Assembly (NCBI GenBank): GCA_951799445.1
Contig: OX637287.1
Location: forward strand, 35,544,224-35,608,223
Source of the DNA: Pseudisothecium myosuroides
Taxonomy: Eukaryota; Streptophyta; Bryopsida; Hypnales; Lembophyllaceae
Direction: 5' to 3'
Length of the DNA stretch: 64,000 bases
The number at the start of each line of letters is the position of its first letter. Positions within the stretch are counted from its first letter, which is position 1. Made by a program: the position numbers and the translations under genes. Positions 55,725 to 64,000 of this stretch are shown one piece after another. The notes under the pieces are model-generated. The model ran no database searches and was not told where the DNA came from. It saw only the letters and a list, made by a program, of their open reading frames with translations.

Positions 55725-57185
55725 CCAGGTTGGCAATCTTGACCTATTGCTGGCTATCTTGTTTTCTGAATCTCTTGACCATGATTTTTGCATGCAATTG
55801 TAATTTGAAAATTTTCATTGTAATTTGTCATCACCTGCGAATATAGTTATCATGTTGATCATTGATTGAAAACAATTGCATTGGTTGGAAATGACTCGAG
55901 GGAGGTATTCATAGAGGTTGTTGTCTCTGCATTTCCTTTAGCGATGGTTTTTGTGAAGAAGTTGAAATCAAAGGATGGCAAATTTTAGTTCGAATTGGCT
56001 GTAGGACCCTCCCCACCCCCGTCCATACAATATGCATCCTTTTGTTGGCAACTTCAAATGTATTGAGAAGACTATTGTTTTGAAGTTCTTTGTTCAAGAT
56101 GGCCATGCTAGGAGTTATTTTTTCTTAGTAGCAAGGTCACTCTTGTTGCTATTGAAGTTGATGTACTCATAAATAAGTAACTCAATTTTTGGTCCTTGCT
56201 TTGGTGTGAATATTGGAAGTCAATATTGAGGCTAGGTGATTATAATTAGTGAGATTTATGTGAGTGTGGCTCTAAGCTCAAGAGAAAGAAATTGATTTTG
56301 ATCTTGGATGTAAGTTTATTGTAGTCGAAGTTTGTTTACGTGGTATTGTCTTTTCCTTCATTTCTTGCTCTTCTATGTGTGGTATTGTCTTTTCCTTCAT
56401 TTCTTGCTCTTCTATGTGTTGTTTGGTTGGGTTTGTCTTTGTTGCCATAAGTGCCCCATCTGCACTCTAGTTTTGGAGCTGCTTGTTTGAGAGATTTGGT
56501 GTGAGTTTTAGGCTTTTCAATTGTAGTAGGGGACTCATGTTTAGGAATTATGGCTAGGTTGTTACTAAAGTGATTTTTTCTATTAGTGTGGGACACTAAT
56601 TTACAAAATACGCACTAGTAATATATTTTCTTTCAAATTAGTGTGGCATGAAGTATTGAGTGTGTTTTACTAATTCCCACAACATAAAATTAGTACTTGG
56701 CAGATCTATAACCTCTCTACAATCTAAAGATGTTCGAAAAATTTGTAATTTCTTTAGAAAATAAATTGAGGTAATGGATAAATCTATAACCTCTTCTAAT
56801 TTTATTGTGATGCTAATATTGCACACTTACTAATTGGATGAACCAATGGACCGGTGCTAAAGTTAGAACTAATATTACACTTGAATCTTTCTAATGATTG
56901 TCATTGAACACAAATGGGCTTCTAAATGAAGTTACATGTATTTGCAACTTCACATGTGAAAATTGTTCAATTAGGTATGTACACAACATGGCAAATTCTC
57001 AAGATAAATTGGGATTGTCTAATTACAAGATGTGTCAATAGAGAAGGTTGAGGTCATTGATGACCTCTAAAGTCAAAATTTGTCAACCAAGAAATAACTC
57101 TAGATTCCTACCACTAGATTCAAATGACTAGAATGTGTCTTTAGAAAGGGCCTAGGACATTGGTTACCACTAAAGTCATAATTTA
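55725..57185. other. 3' flank of PPR gene with a perfect 39-bp tandem repeat
   Basis: A 39-bp unit containing GTATTGTCTTTTCCTTCATT and TCTTGCTCTTCTATGTGT is repeated exactly twice at about 56342-56419. A minus-strand frame here repeats the HRRARNEGKDNTT phrase, purely because of this repeat. The words ATCTATAACCTCT occur at 56704 and 56782. No gene is recognised. Confidence 0.5.
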
Positions 57186-57655
57186 CCATGATACATTGTG
57201 TCTCTGCTGAAGTTGAGTTTTGAAGCTTGTGTTGTGTTCATTGGATGTTGCTAATGTTGAGGTTGGGGTTGCCGAACGAAACTAGAATTTCTCTTCCGGA
57301 CTGGAGGTTTAGCAATTTGAGGAAGAGAAGGAACTCAGTTGAAGGGAGCAGATTGATACTTATATGCTACTTTTTCAACTTTTTCTCAAGGTCTCAGACA
57401 TTGCATGGATATGGAGGAGGAGCTCTTTTCAACTGCTCGAGGACGTACTAACACTTGAAAGGGGGCCAAAGACTTGAGGAGATTCAGTCCTATACTTTTT
57501 CTAGATGAGAAGTTGAATTTCTATCTGTGGTGTTACTCTGTTGTTGAAGCGGAACCGTTAGAATCTTGTAGACACAGAGCCACAAAATGTCTGCATTAAT
57601 GCACCTTTTGTCGCATCATAGGCAGCAGACGAGAAGCTATTTGGCATCGGTCTAT
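57186..57655 (+). repeat. Right copy of direct duplication flanking PPR gene
   Basis: About 470 bp aligned end to end with 51752-52212. Shared words include TTGAAGCTTGTGTTGTGTTC, GAGGTTTAGCAATTTGA, GAAGGGAGCAGATTGATACT, GACATTGCATGGATATGGAG, GTTACTCTGTTGTTGAAG, ATGTCTGCATTAATGCACCT and GACGAGAAGCTATTTGG. Orientation is the same in both copies. They lie about 1.3 kb before and 1.5 kb after the PPR coding exon. Confidence 0.85.
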
Positions 57656-57856
57656 TCTAAAATTATAGTCTAAAACTAGTTTTTACTGCTAGGATTTGGG
57701 GGGTTTTGCAAAGTTTTTTTTAGCATTGATCATTCTCAGATTTGAATTGGATTAGCTTCAGTCAATGTTCAAGCCTCGACAGTGAGGCAGCTCACAGCTG
57801 GAAGGGAATTAAAATGACAGTTTTGGTATGATTTTAGTAAACTTAAATCTAAATTT

Positions 57857-58068
57857 TTTTACTCTTGAAAGACCAGGGGTGTTTTTTGAGAGAAATTGTC
57901 AAAGACTGCCGTTTTTTTTGGTGCATTGGCTAAAACTGAAAATAAAAACTTTTTTTTAAAACTTTAGCCGTACAAAAGTGCATTAGACTATTATAAAAAT
58001 GAGTGGAAAGAATTTCAACCCAATTGACCGCATAGATTGAAAGATTATTGTGTTTGAAGACTTTTTTG
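57857..58068 (+). mobile_element. Left-end remnant of a TTAA-type element
   Basis: A degenerate terminus (TACTCTTGAAAGACCAGGGG) is followed by collinear family words: GAGAGAAATTGTCAAAGACT, GCCGTTTTTTTTGGTGCATT, GAGTGGAAAGAATTTCA and CCGCATAGATTGAAAGAT. It ends abruptly near 58068 at the start of more balanced, coding-like sequence. It resembles the left half of 17979-19225. Confidence 0.55.
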
Positions 58069-58069
58069 G

Positions 58070-60410
58070 GCTCCATGAATGGGAGCCTTCCCTGCATATG
58101 CGGATATGCCAATTGGTCACTCACGAACATCTTACAGTCGCAACCAATTTCGCAGTGCTGCAAAGGATGGGAAGTAATTAAGCTGGACATTAATTTCTGC
58201 GAGCAATTGGATCGTGTCAATGCCGCAGACGATCGAGAAATGTCGAGGGATCAAGAACCGAGCTAGAGTGCACATCGATCTCCAGTGTTACGTATTGGCT
58301 TTTAAAATCAAATTTATTGGTGAGAGTTCTCAACTCTCAACTCCAGCTCTGTCGTGAAAGTTTCAATGTACCTCAGCCTTATCGTGAGTGCGAGACAAAT
58401 GTTGCAAATATTGTGACTGAAGAAGCAGCAATGTGTGCAAGAATTTTGGTACGTAGAAGGAGAAACTGGTTGATCGATGTTTCCCAAGTATCTTGGAATA
58501 TGAGGTTGATCTTATTTGTGAGAGAGCTCCTTCGTTGGAATCAAAAATGTTGAAACTCTCAATTCCCTTAAACATGAGGTGTCCATCCACGTCACTTCGA
58601 ATGCGATGGACGAGATTCTTTGAAAATTTTCTTCAATCGTATTTGAGACAACAACAGCTGGAAAATGAACCTCCGTCTGTTGAAAGATTTGCTCTTCTTC
58701 TGCCATTAGTTATGGGGATGAGAGAATTCAAAGAAGAAACTGAGGATTGTAAGTGCGGAGAAGCAGAACAAAGGGTCCATCAACCCACAGAATGAACATG
58801 AAGCTGGTGAGTTAGGTTTCTAGGGATAGAATGAGCATTGCTAAGATGCAGGAGTTATGCAATTGTTTAGGCAACACCCCATCCCAGACCCAACCCAATG
58901 GGAGCAAGCCCATTTCAAACTTGAATGTACACCACTAACATAATTTAGCCCACAATGGGTTTGCTCCCATTTGGTCTGTAATGGGGTAGTTTACCTTATT
59001 ATCTTCTCTCTATGAGCTCAGGATCATGGCCATGGAGCTTTTGAAGCCTGAATATTTGAGGTTCGTAGCCTCTCACCTCAGACAACGCCTATGGAAAAAC
59101 ATCTCACTTGTGGCCTTCTCGATCATGTTCCTACTGGTGAGACACTTGCATGTGCAGCTCTAGTGCGTCGTGGTATTGGATTTCTAAATTTATACAAACG
59201 GGAGTCTGCAAGGTGAGCTATAATTACAGGGTTTGAGATTTTCCACTGGTCATTATTTCAATTTGGAAGAATAGACATATTTGCTCGAATTGATTGATTG
59301 GCATATTTTTCCATTAAACTGAAGGTTCTTACCATATGGGAGTGGATCTAACAGATCATCTACAGGTCTGCAATGTTCAGGATTGAGGTCATGAGCTCAT
59401 GTGTAAGACTTCAATTGTATTTGACATATGCAGATTTCCTTTTGCAAGAACTTAAGTGTCTAACTTTACAAATTTTTACTAGTGCATTGCATCGTCTACT
59501 AAGGGGCTCAACACCTTCAAGTTTGCACAAATCGTGAAACTCATCCAAGATAACGTGACCTGTTTGTGCATTAACTTACCAGGAGTCATTTCCTCTCCTC
59601 AGTATGCGGAAATCTTCGGTGGAACCCACGGACATGAAGAGAAAGATGCGTGCTTCCCAAAATTTATCTCCCCGAGAGCGGAAGAATACGGTGGACAAGA
59701 TAAGGCCTGCAGCCACAAGCAATTTACGTTGAACCTCTAGACTTGCTGTGGTGGAACCGGTGGAGGTCCCGGATGCTGAAGAAGACGAAGTATTGCATTA
59801 TGTGCGTGCACGAGTGCAAGAAGCTGCTGATGACTTCTTCGCTGCGTTGATGGAAATGGAGGAGGAGGTTGAGCCTTCTTTGCCGGAATTGGGATGGGCT
59901 GAAGACACGCACCCAATGGAGGAATACGTTGAAGCTCTATGTTGTTCCTGAAGATACCGTAATTTTAGAAAAGACAAAATCTTGCAGGGCTCTTGAAACT
60001 AAAGAAGATTCTTAAAGAGTTAGCCGAAAAAAATGCAGTGTGAGATTTTTCGCTACCAACACACGGAAACTTTGTGTGGAGATCGATATTGTTTCCAGCC
60101 TGAAAGCCAAAATTGAAAGTGCGCAAATTAAACACATTTGTCAGCTCAGCAAACGAAGATTTTAGACTTGGAACTGAAGCATTTTACCTTGCATTCACTT
60201 GGCGGCAAGACGGAGGATCTACTTCTTCCACCAATCCGTTTGCAAAGGAACGGCTCGCCAGAATCATGAAAGACTGCAAGGTAGAAGAAGATCAAGCAGA
60301 CATCCATCCATAAGCCAGGGCTGCCTGCAGGAGGCACGATCGAGGTTAAATTTCTTGAGAGAAATCAAGCCATTGACAGGGATTCGTTGAAGGCTCTCAT
60401 TGAGTTCTAG
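58070..60410 (+). pseudogene. Unresolved coding-like region, possible broken gene
   Basis: Several frames with coding-like composition follow one another but do not join into one protein. The segments are: 58074-58265 (GSLPCICGYANWSL...); 58317-58440, continuing after a frame change at about 58450-58795 (KEKLVDRCFPSILEYEVDLI, RWTRFFENFLQSYLRQQQLE); 59091-59211 (MEKHLTCGLLDHVPTGETLA, ending at an AAG/GTGAGC donor); 59476-59738 (CIASSTKGLNTFKFAQIVKL); and an acidic frame at 59604-59951 broken by one TGA at 59730 (VEPVEVPDAEEDEVLHYVRA). No family is recognised. A hairpin element sits inside at 58872-58994. It may be a multi-exon gene that I could not assemble, or a pseudogene. Confidence 0.35.
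58872..58994. repeat. Short hairpin element
   Basis: CACCCCATCCCAGACCCAAC, then CCAATGGGAGCAAGCCCAT, is inverted as ATGGGTTTGCTCCCATTTGG, then TCTGTAATGGGGTAGTT. The arms are about 40 bp and the loop about 43 bp. It lies between two coding-like segments of the unresolved gene region. Confidence 0.7.
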
Positions 60411-60424
60411 AAGTCGTTCAAGAA

Positions 60425-60817
60425 ATAGGGGAAGCAACCCATTCCCGATCACTTAAGCATTCCACGTATCTGGAGGGCGTGGCTCTTGAGTGGATCAATT
60501 TTTCAGTGTGCAGAAATAGACAGAGTAAGCTTTCCATAATTTTCCAGATTTTTGTATCGCAAAATGGAATTATGATGAATTTTTGAGCGATAGACTAGGT
60601 TCTTTCCATTCTGGTGAGATGGTTTCTCCAATTCTGACCAAGCACCGGAAACAATATAGACAATGCTTCATTCATGTGATGGTTAATTGTTGACCAATCA
60701 ATGACCGTCAGAATTGGTCATTTATTCCTTTGAAAATACATGAAAACAAACAACTTTGGGTTGCCACAATTGGGGTGGGGGGTGGGGGGTGATCAAGAAT
60801 GGGTTGCTTCCCCTATT
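60425..60817. mobile_element. Small TIR element
   Basis: ATAGGGGAAGCAACCCATTC (60427) is inverted at GAATGGGTTGCTTCCCCTAT (to 60816); the similarity continues inward through GATCAC/GTGATC. The interior of about 390 bp is non-coding and includes a very G-rich run near the right end (60771-60790). It abuts the next element. Confidence 0.7.
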
Positions 60818-61227
60818 AGGGGTAGTAACACCTTCTTTGCATTGCGCCTAGAATTTGAAGAAAGGATGTGTGGCAGGATACAGTTAGTTGGCTGTTGATG
60901 GAATATATTGTTTCTGCAAAGCCTTTGCGCCGTTCATTATTTTCCTGTGGAGGTGAATAATAGGCATGGCAAAGCCTTAGCGAATGAATGTTTTAGCTCG
61001 CTTTCCTTGCTTCTCGTGCAATTCTTGCGACACCTACGATTTTGCAAGTTGGCTTGCGTATTTTTAATTGAGGTGAATCCAATCTTCTACGAAATCCTCA
61101 AAATGACACAAAAGGGGTGTTACACCTTCTCTAGCAATTTTGGATCCTGATTGGCTCCGAGTTTCTTTCCTCAGTTGTTCATTCTTTAGCGAAATCTTGT
61201 TTCTAGAGAAGGTGTGACTATCCCTAT
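60816..61227. mobile_element. Small TIR element abutting the previous one
   Basis: The left end TAGGGGTAGTAACACCTTCT (60816) and right end AGAAGGTGTGACTATCCCTA (to 61227) are imperfect inverted repeats. A third related word, GGGGTGTTACACCTTCTCTA, lies inside at 61110. The tips resemble those of 60425-60817, suggesting one family. Non-coding. Confidence 0.6.
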
Positions 61228-62251
61228 TGGATGGTGGAGAAGTTCAATTGGGGAAGGATGACCAATACATCAGGGTATTGAAGTGGGAAGTGTGGAAGGC
61301 CACATATGCCACGTATGAGACTGAACTTGAGATTTGGGACAAAATAGAGAAGGGCAAGATGGTTGTTGCATGATTTTGGTTTTCTGCAAGTGTTGTAGAA
61401 CTATGTACTTCCCTAAACAAGGATATGTAAAAAGGGTAAATATTATCCATTTTGAAAATTCCAATGCAAGTATTTGGAATTCAATGTCATTCCTTATGAA
61501 AATCAATCAATGTATGTTAAAATGAATTCCTGCATTTGCATGTTAGTGAAATTGTGAATATTTTGGGTACATAGTGTTACACATTCACTTTCAGAGAAAA
61601 CCACATATGAATAAAAAAAAAGGCACACGTGTAATTTTTCCATTGGTTGTACAAGTTTCACACAAATTCTGAAAGGGGCACAAGTGTCATTTTTCCATTG
61701 AATGTGAAACTTTAACCTTCAAAAATCCTCAAAGAAGTACAAGTGTAGTCTTGTTTTAAAAAGAACTTCAAAGCTTTCATTCAAAAAAAAATTCCACAAG
61801 TGTCTAAGGAAAAACCCATATTATCATGAACTGAGCTTGTATTTTGTTCAACCCTAAAATCTTTGGAACCCTAAACCCTAATTTCTAATTTCTCTATATT
61901 CCATGAGCTTGAATCTTCAAAACTCCATGATACTTGTAAACTCCAATCAAGCACTTAATATCATGCTCATGAAATGAAGGAAAACTATAACTCCTTAGGC
62001 TGTAGGGTATAGGCTGCAAACTGTAAAGCATAACAAAATTCCAGTGAATGAATTCAGACAAAAAATAACCAGCAACGAAGGAATGAAATATACCTGTGAA
62101 GGAGCAAGGCATTCCTTGTGGAAAGTACGTGAGCAACTCTCACAGCTGACTACAATACCTCGCTCTATACATCTTCTTGACTTCTGAACAAGATAACATA
62201 AAAAAGAAAGAGTTACTATCAGCTATAGGCGCATTGCCATCAAGATGGTCG
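61228..62251. other. Intergenic with a loose three-unit repeat
   Basis: Around 61610-61800 three degenerate units of about 60 bp carry CACACGTGTAATTTTTCCAT, CACAAGTGTCATTTTTCCAT and TACAAGTGTAGTCTT words. A telomere-box-like AACCCTAAACCCTAA lies at about 61870-61885. No gene is recognised; the minus-strand candidate below might extend into this interval. Confidence 0.4.
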
Positions 62252-62748
62252 CTAACGCTGGAAACGTGCTTTCAAATCTCGACAAGATGGCCCCACAGAA
62301 TCGTCCAGTTGAAAATGCAAACTCTGGCAACCCCTACACTCAAGCCTCCTAATTACACTCTCAAGCATACACTCTGAAGCAGATTCCGCAGTGAAAGGAG
62401 CCCTCGTAACACCAATTTTGAAATCCAAAATCCTCGCTCCTAATTCTTTAACCAAGATGCGAAGCGGAAACCTAAATCCACTCAGATCACTCTCTGTCTG
62501 TGCATCCCCTCTTCCGGAAAGAAAGATGAAGAAAGTGACGTCATTACCTCTAACATCGCAAGTGCGCCCAGGTGCGCCACCGTTGGAGCAGGGTCGGAGT
62601 GATGCTCCAGTAACCCGAAACTCCAGAAACTCAAGTTCCGCTGCGATCCTCCACCAAGTTCAATGCCAAACGGAGAAGAAGCTCTTTGAGGGAGAAGAAA
62701 CTCTGGACGGTCGAGATCGTCTCTGAGGACGGCGGCATCAACGGCCAT
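62252..62748 (-). CDS. Putative gene start, unrecognised product
   Basis: On the minus strand an ATG at 62748 opens a GC-richer frame (MAVDAAVLRDDLDRPEFLLP, later TVAHLGALAMLE). It reaches a good donor (TTAGAG followed by GTAATG) near 62546. A second coding-like segment starts after an acceptor-like TGGATTTAG at about 62476 (FPLRILVKELGARILDFKIG, CMLESVIRRLECRGCQSLHF) and runs to a TAG at 62252. The join and any further exons are not established. No family is recognised. A real but uncharacterised gene, a gene fragment and a spurious frame are all possible. Confidence 0.3.
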
Positions 62749-64000
62749 ATATTTTTCAGATTACTTTTTTCAGATCGACGCCTCTAAAGGGGGGTCATTT
62801 TTTTTAATCCAGATCTAACGGCTTTGATTTTTTCGTCAGGAGCAGGGGGTCGTTAATTGCAAAAACAGAATCAGTTTACATCTTTTCGGTACATAGTGAA
62901 ATTGTGAATATTTTAATAATCTATGAATGTTAATTTCTTTCCATTTTTGTATTCCTAAATGACAATGTAAGATGATATATATGAACACAAGAGGGCTTTA
63001 AAAGTTTAAATTAATTTCATTGTCAATATTAACAAAATATGCCGTAATTTCAAGCTATAGCTGGAAAAAATAAATGTTTTTTTTGCATGAGCCCCCTCTC
63101 CTTCCCTAAACTTAGAAATTGTTTTCTAGAATGAACAAAATTACAAATTTATGATAATGATTGCATGAGTTTGAAATATGGACAAGTGATTCTTAAGAAA
63201 TATGTTTTTTTCACTCTAAACCTCATGACGGGGTCTTGATTATGAATCTCTATTTCCTATTGTTTTGGACACATGGAAACAAGGCGCGAATGTATTAGAT
63301 GTTGGAGAGAAATGACATTAGGAATTCATTTAATAAACTTGCAGAGCAGTTTCTTAGAACCCCTAAATTGATTATTGTTTATCATTTTGTGCCCTTGAAC
63401 CTCATATTATTTGAGTGACTTGTTTTTTAGATTTGACATAAAAAAAGAAGATTGAATTGACTTAAAGTCACTTTCTTAATTCCACCACCCTTTTCATGAA
63501 ACGATATCATCTTCCGATCCATAAGTGATATTTTAGTTGTTTCGGTTCCCTTCCAACATGGAACATACCTTTTGGGGGGGATCTTAATAACATTATGCAA
63601 AAATTGATAAACCCTACAACTAGGTTGGGGTTTTCATTAAATTTAATCCCTACATGCCAAAGGCCTTTTTTGAGCTTGTACGAATTTGTTTTTAATTAAA
63701 TAAGAAGTCAACATTTTAGAAGTTGTATAATTTTAAAAAAAAAATTCTAACTGTACAAATTCAAACCAGACATATTAGAGATCACATAGGAAAAGAGAAC
63801 ACAACAATATCATTTATGAATTGAAATATTATAATGTTTGATCATGAGGGTGTTAAAATTGAGAAAGCCATATGAAGTCTTTCAATCTAGATTTGATATG
63901 TCAAATCTAAAAAGTTAGTCACTAAAAAAATATGAGGAGAAAAAGCTTGCTTTGCAAAACCGCAATTTCATGATGGCTTTTCAATATATACTCTTCAATT
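62749..64000. other. AT-rich end of window
   Basis: No gene is recognised. At about 63637-63670, TTTAATCCCTACATGCC followed by AAAGGCCTTTTTTGAGC resembles a degenerate left terminus of the TTAA family, running out of the window. A G-run is at about 63571-63580. Confidence 0.35.

Noticed and set aside
56336..56596. Repetitive HRRARNEGKDNTT protein on the minus strand
   Set aside because: It results from an exact 39-bp (13-codon) DNA tandem duplication in non-coding sequence. There is no supporting start context or family.
60188..60311. Histone-fold (NF-Y-like) fragment from KERLARIMKDCKVEEDQ
   Set aside because: The resemblance to the NF-YB/NF-YC ARI.KIMK phrase is confined to a few residues and there is no flanking histone-fold sequence.

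Overview
This is nuclear DNA of a land plant, most likely a moss. The genes have GT-AG introns. One product is a PLS-class pentatricopeptide (PPR) protein with a complete DYW domain, whose wording (repeated SAGALEW, RVGNALVHMYAKC and QERGIRKEPGRSWIEVDNK phrases) is what I associate with moss DYW editing factors. The genus cannot be fixed from the sequence. The window is AT-rich and gene-poor. Most of it is non-autonomous DNA transposons and foldback elements; I saw no LTR retrotransposon and no intact transposase.

Five genes are well supported. (1) A single-exon dirigent-family protein at 2454-2987 (+), with a three-unit tandem repeat upstream and a decayed duplicate of its 3' end downstream. 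(2) A three-exon cytochrome P450 at 21476-23560 (+), 536 residues with all canonical motifs. (3) An eleven-exon gene at 27677-23905 (-), 774 residues, joining a photolyase/cryptochrome-like N-terminal domain to an alpha/beta-hydrolase; it converges tail-to-tail with the P450. (4) A three-exon gene at 39389-41043 (+) whose first exon encodes a BED-type zinc finger and whose second encodes a segment closely resembling the N-terminal SAM-type oligomerisation domain of LEAFY/FLORICAULA; this is the most unusual object here. (5) The PLS-DYW PPR gene at about 53525-55724 (+), flanked by a direct duplication of about 470 bp. All intron phases in genes 2, 3 and 4 were checked by hand and agree.

Two further stretches look partly coding but could not be resolved: 58070-60410 (+) and 62252-62748 (-). 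A short exon-like ORF lies at 20992-21130 (-).

The repeat landscape has several families. The most striking is a set of at least ten elements or fragments with ends of the type TTAA-CCCCTAAAGG...CCTTTAGGGG-TTAA, which has the target and terminus signature of piggyBac-like elements. A second group are long foldback elements with TA-CAGT...ACTG-TA ends resembling Tc1/mariner: 8100-9040, 14273-16027, 35391-35963, 35966-36839 and 42750-43629. Nested insertions with readable empty sites give a relative chronology: a Stowaway-type MITE inside a TTAA element, and a CACTA-type hairpin inside a giant foldback. The genes do not form an obvious pathway and appear to be independent neighbours.
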